A stretch of 64,000 nt of DNA. It comes from an uncultured Chloroflexota bacterium. GTDB taxonomy: Bacteria; Chloroflexota; Anaerolineae; Aggregatilineales; Phototrophicaceae. Where the stretch lies: assembly GCA_937974245.1 (NCBI GenBank), contig CALJKV010000085.1, forward strand, positions 1 to 64,000, read 5' to 3'. Positions within the stretch are counted from its first letter, which is position 1; every line of letters starts with the position of its first letter. Under the pieces are notes generated by a model. That model worked only from the letters and a program-made list of their open reading frames with translations, ran no database searches and was not told where the DNA came from. Shown one piece after another: positions 9,437 to 16,618 of this stretch. Position numbers and translations under genes: made by a program.

Positions 9437-11146
9437 TTAATCGGGCAGTCGATAGGGATGAAACACATCCAGCACGAGCGGATCTGACCAGTCCGCCGGT
9501 CTATCGTCAGTGCCGAGAATATCACCCGCAGTGCTGGCTTGTCCGCGATTGCTGCTGATGACGGCGATATTGAGTTCTTCCGGATTCCTTAACAGAATGC
9601 GTGGAATTTGCAGCTCAATCACTGATCTTTTCCCGGTTGTGATAGCCGCGCCACCCGTAAATGTGATCGTTTCCCATTGATTGTCAATCCAAGCGTTTAA
9701 AACATAACTGCCGCTCACTGTACCGCGTTCTTCTTGAATGGTTACATCCAGGCGAAATTCAGGATGATAAGGATCAGCAGCAGTGATCGGTCGCCGGGCA
9801 GGGTCACCGTCTGCTCCCAGGATGTCATGTGTGGTGTCGAGATAGATGAGATAGTTCCCGCGTTCCGAATAGACATCACCGGCCAGGGTGAGTGCCATAC
9901 TAAGACTGTATTGATCCGCAATAACGTACAACTGACTCAAATCGAACGCCGGGATACCATCCAGCACATCCCCGAGGCTATCTTCAATGAGTGGCTCCCC
10001 AAAGCTGCTATCTATCACGCCATCTGGCACAAATTCGGGATACCAATAATCATGATTGAGGAAGTCAATACCTTCAAGCACTTCATTGCCGTTGTGGAAA
10101 TCGAAAAGGGTCGCATTTTCCCAGTGTGACCCTTGCCCCCAACGGGTGGAGCATTGGGTAGATACCCAGCCTGGCTCCCAGTAGACGACACCTGATGCGC
10201 CATTGCTGATGAGACTCTGAGTTAAGTCTATCATGAATCGGCGTTGTCCCTCCGGTGTAAATCCATAACCTCGAATACCCTGATTGAGAATATTGTCTGC
10301 TGTCTCGTTTACAGAGTCACGAGTCCAGGCGTAAGCTGTTTCAACGACCATCACATTTTTCCCGAAGCGCTGGCGCAGGTAGCTTACTTGCGCCCCCATA
10401 TCCGCTATTGAGAAAGTACTCCACTGCGGATAATAGGAAATGCCAATGACATCAAAATCAGTGAGACCAACAGTTTCCGCTTCGGTAAACCACCATCCAG
10501 CATTTTCGGGCTGGGCAATATGCAGAATAACCTGTGGGTTGGTGCTTGTTTCTCGTGCGAAATCACGCACCGCACGAATCCCGGCATTGAACAGGGGTTC
10601 AGCGTAACCCCAATCCAGGTCCTCCCCTTCGTGCTTGAGTAGTCCTGAATTAGTTTCGTTGCCAATCTGGACAAAGGAAGGCGTCAAATCGTCGTGATAA
10701 AGATCAAAGAGCGCATTGTAGGTGTACTGGTAAACTGCTTCAGCCAGCTGGCCGGCATCTTTGATCTGCTCCCATGCCGCCGGGATTTCCTGCCGCCTCG
10801 GATCAGCCCAGTTATCAGAGTAATGAAAGTCGAGCAACGTCGCCATACCCGCATTGACTGCCCGCTGAAAGGTACGTTTGACATCTGCCAGAGTACTGTA
10901 GTCCGTCCAATCAGGGTTATGCCACAGACGCGCACGGACAAGGCTAGCCCCGTATTCGGCAAATATCTCGAATGCATCGCGCACCTCGCCGTGAACGCGG
11001 TAAACGGCGCCGCAGTCGTCCATCTCATTGACATATGAAAGATCAACGCCAAAGAAAAATGCCGGGTTATCTTCTGCTGCCACAGCGCGCCCGCCAACGA
11101 TAGTCATGAAAAGCAGTATGGTGGAAAATCGTAAAATAGGATGCAT
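9437..11146 (-). CDS. Secreted GH53 arabinogalactan endo-1,4-beta-galactanase
   Basis: About 569 residues. A signal peptide (hydrophobic 5-20, cleavage near AVAAED) precedes a GH53 catalytic domain (about 25-375) with GVDLSYVNEM, RARLWHNP, the acid/base Glu in QIGNETNSG and the nucleophile Glu in VMVVETAYAW. The C-terminal 190 residues form a beta-rich domain that is not GH53 and resembles a carbohydrate-binding or CBM9-like module. It would cleave beta-1,4-galactan side chains of pectin outside the cell. The ATG at 11146 was chosen because it gives a clean signal peptide; an in-frame TTG at 11164 is the alternative. Its upstream neighbour is a relic of a sugar-ABC permease, so it probably once closed a galactan-uptake operon. 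Confidence 0.9.
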   Translation of the reverse strand: MHPILRFSTILLFMTIVGGRAVAAEDNPAFFFGVDLSYVNEMDDCGAVYRVHGEVRDAFEIFAEYGASLVRARLWHNPDWTDYSTLADVKRTFQRAVNAGMATLLDFHYSDNWADPRRQEIPAAWEQIKDAGQLAEAVYQYTYNALFDLYHDDLTPSFVQIGNETNSGLLKHEGEDLDWGYAEPLFNAGIRAVRDFARETSTNPQVILHIAQPENAGWWFTEAETVGLTDFDVIGISYYPQWSTFSIADMGAQVSYLRQRFGKNVMVVETAYAWTRDSVNETADNILNQGIRGYGFTPEGQRRFMIDLTQSLISNGASGVVYWEPGWVSTQCSTRWGQGSHWENATLFDFHNGNEVLEGIDFLNHDYWYPEFVPDGVIDSSFGEPLIEDSLGDVLDGIPAFDLSQLYVIADQYSLSMALTLAGDVYSERGNYLIYLDTTHDILGADGDPARRPITAADPYHPEFRLDVTIQEERGTVSGSYVLNAWIDNQWETITFTGGAAITTGKRSVIELQIPRILLRNPEELNIAVISSNRGQASTAGDILGTDDRPADWSDPLVLDVFHPYRLPD

Positions 11147-11177
11147 TGGCAGAATGTCTTTCAAGAAATAGCCTGAC

Positions 11178-11222
11178 TTAGCCTTTTACCGAACCAGCCA
11201 TCAAACCGTCAATCACAATCGC
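11178..11222 (-). pseudogene. 3' relic of a MalG-type sugar ABC permease
   Basis: Reading the minus strand into the TAA at 11178-11180 gives AIVIDGLMAGSVKG, the characteristic last residues of CUT1 sugar-ABC inner-membrane permeases. The intact permease ending at 35723 closes with RGLTFGSVKG. A TAG interrupts the frame three codons further upstream and nothing permease-like follows. It lies just ahead of the galactanase start. This is best read as the stump of a deleted transporter operon. Confidence 0.65.
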
Positions 11223-11427
11223 CCTAAGATGCTATGAATATTAGCACACCTACTTCACTTAAAAGGGTAAAGGAAGAAGGGGGGCGATAGCCTGTTGCAA
11301 TGCGATGATCTCCACTATGTGAAGAAAGACTTCACAAATTATTCGGAAAAAATTTCGTCTGGTTAGGGGTTTTTGCTTTATTCTAATATTTAGAAAGGTC
11401 TTTTGATTTAGCTTGAATGGATGAGTT

Positions 11428-12012
11428 ATGGATACTTCACAAACGCAGGCCATCGACTTCCAGGTCAAGGAATTCATACATGCTCACATTAAAGAATTGG
11501 AAAGCTATCTAGGGTGTACGCTTACTCGAGATATCCAAACTCCTGACACAATATCTCGTTGGTTAAATCAATTATCGGCGCTATGCAATTCTTCACCAGA
11601 AGTAGCCTCTTTTGAGAATTACCACGATGCGCGTCGGTATCTTAATGAAATCAGCGATTTTCTAATGGTTTTTAAACAGGATACTGATCCTGGCTTTGAA
11701 GAGACAGAATTAGGGAAATTCATTAAACGAGCCAAACAATGGTTGAATAAAGTATCAAAGAGGCACCAACTACCATTTGATGATGTGTGGAACAGAATTG
11801 CGCCGGCATCGCCAGATCACATTGCTGTAATAGATCAAGACGTCTTTGAAGCCCAATGGTGGAGCCCTGTCCCAATGATGGATGTTGAAATACTGCTGCG
11901 AACAGAGGGGATAACGATTGTATCTCCAGTTTTAGAACCTCCGAAGCTTGCGGGTGGCAGATCGGTGCGGTTTACATTTTCTCCTGATCTAGAAGGTAGA
12001 GATATGAGGTAG
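11428..12012 (+). CDS. Hypothetical protein, first gene of a HEAT/REC operon
   Basis: 194-residue soluble protein of no family I recognise. The N-terminal 120 residues look all-helical and charged (for example ELGKFIKRAKQWLNKVSKRH). The last 60 contain beta-strand-like stretches (MDVEILLRTEGITIVSPVL). No signal peptide or TM segment. The ATG follows GGATGAG. Four bp separate its TAG from the next ATG, so it is translationally linked to the HEAT protein. Codon use is A+T-richer than the flanking kinase and glycosidase genes, consistent with a different origin. Confidence 0.65.
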   Translation: MDTSQTQAIDFQVKEFIHAHIKELESYLGCTLTRDIQTPDTISRWLNQLSALCNSSPEVASFENYHDARRYLNEISDFLMVFKQDTDPGFEETELGKFIKRAKQWLNKVSKRHQLPFDDVWNRIAPASPDHIAVIDQDVFEAQWWSPVPMMDVEILLRTEGITIVSPVLEPPKLAGGRSVRFTFSPDLEGRDMR

Positions 12013-12016
12013 TCTC

Positions 12017-12568
12017 ATGGAAGAGCTAATTCGCGTGTTGATTGAAGAAGATCCCGACCAATCATATGAGGCTCATACAGAGCTTGTAAGGTTAGGCGCC
12101 CAATCCGTTGAGCCTCTTCTGGCTTCTCTTTTTGGGGCCTCGGATCGAGATTGCTGGCGAATATTGAAAACTCTGACGAGCATAGGCGATAGTCGAGCTA
12201 TCTCTGGTGCAATACAGTGCATGCATTCGAATAGCGCTGCCGTCCTGGCTGCATCTGCACAGTGTCTGGCAGAAATCGGCGGGGACGAGGCTGTGGAGGC
12301 ACTGTTAACTTTGGTAGAGAATTATCCCAGATCGGTATCGATGATGTGGATTATTCAGGCGCTAAGCAGCTTAAATGATCCTCGAATAGCGCCGACGCTT
12401 ATCAGATTGGTCGAAACAACATCTTCATCGGTAGACCGGTATACTGCGATTGAAGCATTGGCAAGAATCGGCGATAAACGTGCGATCAGCGTTATCCAGA
12501 GATTCGCCAATGACGAAAATCATCATGTGCGTTCAAAGGCACATATGGCGTTGCAGATGCTTGCTTAA
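12017..12568 (+). CDS. Small HEAT-repeat protein
   Basis: 183 residues consisting of about five HEAT/PBS-lyase repeats (AASAQCLAEIGGDEAVEALL, YTAIEALARIGDKRAISVIQ and similar). The GAGGT ribosome site overlaps the end of the preceding gene. It is followed 35 bp on by a CheY-like regulator. The repeat type matches the larger HEAT protein at 55-1407. Likely an adaptor whose partner could be the unknown protein before it or the receiver after it. No catalytic motif. Confidence 0.8.
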   Translation: MEELIRVLIEEDPDQSYEAHTELVRLGAQSVEPLLASLFGASDRDCWRILKTLTSIGDSRAISGAIQCMHSNSAAVLAASAQCLAEIGGDEAVEALLTLVENYPRSVSMMWIIQALSSLNDPRIAPTLIRLVETTSSSVDRYTAIEALARIGDKRAISVIQRFANDENHHVRSKAHMALQMLA

Positions 12569-12603
12569 CATCCTTATACGACATCAAGATAGGCGAACGT
12601 CAA

Positions 12604-12984
12604 ATGAGCAATCTAAACGTACCTGTGGCACTCGTTGTTGACGACAATTTCTATAACCGCGATCTTTGCCGAATGGCATTAGAACATGTAGGGTATACCG
12701 TGGTTGAGGCAGAAAATGGACGAGAAGCCCTGGCGACTCTGGCAAACCGTTCGTTCGACTTGCTCGTGTTGGATTTAGCAATGCCAGAAGTTGATGGCGT
12801 GAGTGTGATTCGAGAAATCTGCGACAAAGCTGAGCACAAAAAGATGCAGATACTTGTGGTTACGGCCCACGCACACATGAGTTACAATCTCATTGATGTG
12901 GGAGCCGACTTCATAATGCATAAACCAATTGATATTGAAGCTTTTTCCAGATTTTCTCAGCGATTAATCATGGCTGAGAGCTGA
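12604..12984 (+). CDS. CheY-like single-domain response regulator
   Basis: 126-residue receiver: acidic pocket in ALVVDDNFYN, acceptor Asp in LVLDLAMPEVDG, Thr in ILVVTAHAHM and Lys in FIMHKPIDI. No output domain. Third gene of the operon with the unknown protein and the HEAT protein. It probably switches a protein interaction rather than transcription. Confidence 0.88.
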   Translation: MSNLNVPVALVVDDNFYNRDLCRMALEHVGYTVVEAENGREALATLANRSFDLLVLDLAMPEVDGVSVIREICDKAEHKKMQILVVTAHAHMSYNLIDVGADFIMHKPIDIEAFSRFSQRLIMAES

Positions 12985-13098
12985 CGGGTATTACCCAAAC
13001 TCAACAATAGCTTTATTATCTGGAAATTGCTCAAAAAGAATACTCCTTATAAGTAACCCTATTCGAGCCACAGGTTAGATCGGCTTAATTGCGATTCA

Positions 13099-13512
13099 TT
13101 AACTATAATGATTACCTGACCTTTTTTTAAGTGTATCGGCGATTATTTGCTGAACATCTTCAACGAGTGTCATTGCGTTGATCGGTTTGGCGAGATAACC
13201 ATCAAAGCCTGCTTTAAGAATACGCTCTATATCCCCGTCCATTGAGTAAGCAGTAACCGCGATCATTGGTACATGCGGTTTGGCTGAGTTCTTACGAATA
13301 TTGTCAAGAAGCTCAAACCCTGACATCCCAGGCATCTGAATATCAATCAAAAATAATGATGGAGAAACATCCTCAAGTAACTCAATGCACTGATATCCCG
13401 ATTCAGCCGTGAAAACTTGGGCATTGTGGAATTCTAGCACTAATTTGACCACCCCAATGTTGTCTGATTCGTCATCAACAATTATGACTCTCCAGTTGGA
13501 TAAATCGTGCAT
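13099..13512 (-). CDS. Single-domain response regulator
   Basis: 137-residue receiver with IIVDDESDN, acceptor Asp in LFLIDIQMPGMSG, Thr in MIAVTAYSMD and Lys in GYLAKPINA. No output domain. It is the last gene of the minus-strand series running from the diterpene cyclase at 19.6 kb and is 78 bp downstream of another receiver. All four catalytic positions are intact. The membrane kinase at 16619-18064 is the nearest candidate donor. Confidence 0.88.
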   Translation of the reverse strand: MHDLSNWRVIIVDDESDNIGVVKLVLEFHNAQVFTAESGYQCIELLEDVSPSLFLIDIQMPGMSGFELLDNIRKNSAKPHVPMIAVTAYSMDGDIERILKAGFDGYLAKPINAMTLVEDVQQIIADTLKKRSGNHYS

Positions 13513-13590
13513 CGGCTGATATCTTTCCTGACAGGATTCATAGATGTTCTAATTATAGGAGATGTCAGCGTATGAGAGTGTTAAGATTTA

Positions 13591-13977
13591 TTACAAACCC
13601 GGATTGTCCATGATTTTCGCCAGATACGCGACCAGGTTTTCCACACTAAAGGGTTTGGCAATATATCCGTCAAATCCATGACTCAGGACTTCTCTTTCTG
13701 TGTGATCAGTGTAATAAGCAGTTGTAGCCACAAATCTACAGCCTGGGGCGAGACCAGTTTTACGGATGTGAGCCAGAGCCTGATAACCGTCCATACCCGG
13801 CAAAAACAAATCAAATACGGCGATATTGGGCACATGATTTTCGAGATGTGTGATTGCTTCCTCCGCATTTTCAAAAGTCGTAAGAGGCAGCTTGTGATGA
13901 TCCATCACCATTTGGAAAATGCCGCATGTATGAGGATCATTATCGACAAGCAGCACTGATATATCCGGCCTGTTCAT
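13591..13977 (-). CDS. Single-domain response regulator
   Basis: 128-residue receiver: SVLLVDNDPHTCG (D-N-D acidic pocket), acceptor Asp in IAVFDLFLPGMDG, Thr in FVATTAYYTD and Lys in GYIAKPFSV. A strong AAAGGAGGT lies 9 bases before the ATG at 13977; a TTG one codon earlier is also possible. It is paired with the receiver at 13099-13512 and lies downstream of the LOG gene. No DNA-binding domain, so it acts through phosphotransfer or protein contact. Confidence 0.87.
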   Translation of the reverse strand: MNRPDISVLLVDNDPHTCGIFQMVMDHHKLPLTTFENAEEAITHLENHVPNIAVFDLFLPGMDGYQALAHIRKTGLAPGCRFVATTAYYTDHTEREVLSHGFDGYIAKPFSVENLVAYLAKIMDNPGL

Positions 13978-14087
13978 CAAATCAATACCTCCTTTAGAAG
14001 ATTCTCGAAACGATCAATCGCATCAAGTGCTGACATATTATATGCCGGCTAAAGTGAAAACAGGTTACTTTCCGTAACTTAGACAAC

Positions 14088-14642
14088 TCATTGTGGAATT
14101 AACTGCTTTAGCTTATCAATGACCTTTTCTGGGGTTGGTTCGATAAGATAAAGGTTTTTGAAGTCCTCTGGGCTGATGAATGACTCGGTTAGAAGAGCGG
14201 CCATTAACGCGAAATACGTATTGAAAAAGCCGTTTATGTTCATAAACACAATAGGCTTATGATGCATTCTAAGATATTTCATCGTCACCACATTGATTGC
14301 TTCATCCAGTGTTCCAAGTCCTCCAGGAAGAATAATAAATGCTTCGGACGCTGATACCATTGCGGCTTTTCGATTTAATAAATCCTCGGTAATGACGATC
14401 TCGTCTGCATCCTCATAGACATACGGAGTGCCGGACATTATTCTAGGGATTATTGCGATTACGGTTCCTCCTCCTTGTTGAACACTGTGAGCGAGCTTTT
14501 TGATTGACCCAGAGTTGGTGCCGCCACAGACGAGTGTCCAGTTGTGCAACGCAATCAGGCGGCCAAGCTCAACCGATGTCTCCAAGTAATATGCTGCAAC
14601 GTTATCACTTGACCCACCAAAAACGCAAATTGACTTCAGCAT
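14088..14642 (-). CDS. LOG-family nucleoside 5'-monophosphate phosphoribohydrolase
   Basis: 184 residues, the usual LOG length. The nucleotide-binding N-terminus (ICVFGGSS, LVCGGTNSGS) and the family signature PGGLGTLDE with the preceding LNRKAAM (Arg-Lys) are all present. LOG enzymes hydrolyse N6-prenylated AMP, and AMP itself, to the free base and ribose 5-phosphate; older databases mislabel them lysine decarboxylases. It sits in the same minus-strand series as two diterpene enzymes. This is notable because the best-known product of that enzyme pair, in Mycobacterium tuberculosis, is a diterpene-adenosine conjugate. GGAGGT lies 4 bases before the ATG. Family assignment is firm; substrate unknown. 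Confidence 0.88.
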   Translation of the reverse strand: MLKSICVFGGSSDNVAAYYLETSVELGRLIALHNWTLVCGGTNSGSIKKLAHSVQQGGGTVIAIIPRIMSGTPYVYEDADEIVITEDLLNRKAAMVSASEAFIILPGGLGTLDEAINVVTMKYLRMHHKPIVFMNINGFFNTYFALMAALLTESFISPEDFKNLYLIEPTPEKVIDKLKQLIPQ

Positions 14643-14768
14643 CCGACCTCCAACTGAGGGTGTCTGGGAACGTCAAAAATGGCGACCTATAGACCCTCAT
14701 CCTAATCCCCTATGCCAAAGAGAGAGAAGAACTTAGTTCCTGAGAGACCCGTCTTCTCCCATATCCTG

Positions 14769-15437
14769 TTAGACACGAATTTCTAGCAATGAATGTGCCC
14801 ACTTCACTGAGATCTGTTGTCTTAGTGAAACCATACGCTCATTTCGATCAACGATCCAACATAAAAGACCGCAGCGGGTCGCAAATGTGCCATCTGACCA
14901 GGGGTCGTCGCCAATCACAATGGCGGATTCGAGCAAAGACCTGTCGGGCAAGCTCAAACGATGTTTCAGGCAGGTCCAGAGTGCAATGTCCGGCTTAGGC
15001 GCGGCATTATCGCACATTGCTGACGTTAAAATATGGTCAAAATACTTGTCGATTCCCAGGCGCTGCGCCATTTCCGGTGCGTTGCGCGTGTTTGACACAA
15101 TGATTAGTCTCTGGTCTGCCTGTTTAAGTCTCTCCAGAAACGGAATAGTATCGTCAAAGAGCTGCGGCTCATAGAGATCAAAAACCCGCCTGGTGAGTTC
15201 GGCCTTTAAGTAATCGGGCCAGCTTAAGCGCGTGAACATCTCGTTCAGCACCGCTGCGTCATTTTGGGTTTCATTTGCTTTCTGCTGTGCTGCAAGTGTG
15301 ATCTTCTTGAATGACTGTTCGTCAAAAGGAAGATTATTCTCACGAATAAGCTGAGGAAATACGTATTCAAACGCCCAGGTCTTAGACCCGGTGACAAGCG
15401 TATCGCTAAAGTCAATCAGCCAGATGCGTGTTTCCAT
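14769..15437 (-). CDS. HAD-superfamily hydrolase with altered motif I
   Basis: 222-residue HAD protein with a four-helix cap. Motif I reads IDFSDTLV: the nucleophile Asp9 is present but the +2 position, normally the Asp acid/base of phosphatases, is Ser. Motif II is IIVSNTRN, motif III the Lys of KPDIAL, motif IV VIGDDPWSDG. Members lacking the second Asp often are not phosphomonoesterases (phosphonatases and dehalogenases, for example), so phosphatase annotation would be unsafe. It lies 55 bp after the diterpene-synthase homologue and 126 bp before LOG, suggesting co-transcription. Confidence 0.82.
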   Translation of the reverse strand: METRIWLIDFSDTLVTGSKTWAFEYVFPQLIRENNLPFDEQSFKKITLAAQQKANETQNDAAVLNEMFTRLSWPDYLKAELTRRVFDLYEPQLFDDTIPFLERLKQADQRLIIVSNTRNAPEMAQRLGIDKYFDHILTSAMCDNAAPKPDIALWTCLKHRLSLPDRSLLESAIVIGDDPWSDGTFATRCGLLCWIVDRNERMVSLRQQISVKWAHSLLEIRV

Positions 15438-15492
15438 CAGTACCTATCTTTATTCCCTAACCGTTAGCAACTGTATCTGAAATCAATACAGA

Positions 15493-16449
15493 CTACTCGG
15501 ATACACGACGTGTGAAGCCCAGAACCGAATGGGGGTTTGCACTTAGCGTTAGAATGCGTTCATATTCTTTTTGGGCGAGTTTCGGCGTGTACTGGCCTTT
15601 GTAATCCGTGTTGGTCGAGTGAAAACGTTCGTTAAGAGCAAGATCTTCAATTATTGACTTAAGCGTGTCTTTTTTCATGAAGAGTGAAGGGTAGGGCGTA
15701 TAGTACATGCGTAAGTATTCACCGGCGGTGAGGCTAATCATCAGTGGTGAACGTATCTTGAGATCGCCACTTTTACAGGTTCCTACGTAGAAATGGGGAA
15801 GGGGGAGGCTGAAGCCTAGCGCATGTTTACAGAAGTGATGATAGAGCCTGGATTGGAGCTGTTCAAGACCGTCTGAGGATTCAATTTCACCCCGTAGTTC
15901 AGCACGCTCGGCCTCACTTGATTCCTCAAAGAATCGCCAAAAGGTATAAAGTGGAATCGAGGCAATTTCCCACACGAGTTTGAGGTTTTGGTCTTGATAG
16001 ATCCAATGATTCTGAAATTCAATGAGCTGTTTTGCCATTTGGTGAGTGGCGGTCATCGGCGAGAACCTGAGCAGGGTATCTAAACCCACAAAGTAGGGAT
16101 CAATGTGATTGCTACGATAGAAAGAGACAAGTTCTTCACCAATGAGTTGGCCCAGTTCTGGCGTGACCAGATCAGCATATTCGGGGCCGCGTTCAAAAAA
16201 GCTGCGGAATGAGAGAGCTGAAATGACCATATTTTGGCCGCCCAGTGTGACAAATGCTTCAATAATATCCATATACTGCTTAAGACTAAATTGACTATAA
16301 TGAGAGAAATCGGTGATTTTTCCGGGTTCGTCATTATACCGATTGTTCTCGAGGATATAGGATGTGCGCGTGCCGCCAATCGCAAACAAGCCGGTGAGTC
16401 CTTCAGGAAAACGCTCGTGTATCCTTTTGGCGAAGGTTTTGTCATCCAT
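15493..16449 (-). CDS. Diterpene synthase homologue (Rv3378c/kolavelool synthase-like)
   Basis: 318 residues. By memory alignment it matches M. tuberculosis Rv3378c (tuberculosinyl adenosine transferase, cis-prenyltransferase fold) over its length. GGTRTSY (25-31) corresponds to DGTRRWF, and MVISALSFRSFFERG to the TVISPIFSDDLLDRG segment. LVSFYRSNHI corresponds to ILSFYKEHEV. The C-terminal IRSPLMISL, YYTPYPSLFM and SVLGFTRR match in order. Herpetosiphon Haur_2146 is the Chloroflexota member I recall. It would ionise a bicyclic diterpene diphosphate made by the cyclase at 18034. The family's Asp (Asp34 in Rv3378c) is Gly25 here, so chemistry may differ. The ATG at 16449 has AGGA 9 bases before it; an upstream TTG is less likely. 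Confidence 0.72.
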   Translation of the reverse strand: MDDKTFAKRIHERFPEGLTGLFAIGGTRTSYILENNRYNDEPGKITDFSHYSQFSLKQYMDIIEAFVTLGGQNMVISALSFRSFFERGPEYADLVTPELGQLIGEELVSFYRSNHIDPYFVGLDTLLRFSPMTATHQMAKQLIEFQNHWIYQDQNLKLVWEIASIPLYTFWRFFEESSEAERAELRGEIESSDGLEQLQSRLYHHFCKHALGFSLPLPHFYVGTCKSGDLKIRSPLMISLTAGEYLRMYYTPYPSLFMKKDTLKSIIEDLALNERFHSTNTDYKGQYTPKLAQKEYERILTLSANPHSVLGFTRRVSE

Positions 16450-16618
16450 GTGTAGTTGTCCTGGTTTTCTGTTCAAGAATAGTGGCGAACGATTTCCTTC
16501 TATCCCCTCTGAGATGATTAGTATCTCAACAGGGCGCTATAACTGACGTGTTATCTCTGCTCTGGCAGAAAGACAAGAGGTCTTTGCCGTCATGGTATGG
16601 GTTACAACAATGAGATAA

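Noticed and set aside
14088..14642. Annotation as lysine decarboxylase
   Set aside because: The PGGxGTxxE motif and 184-residue length define LOG phosphoribohydrolases; the decarboxylase name is a legacy error.
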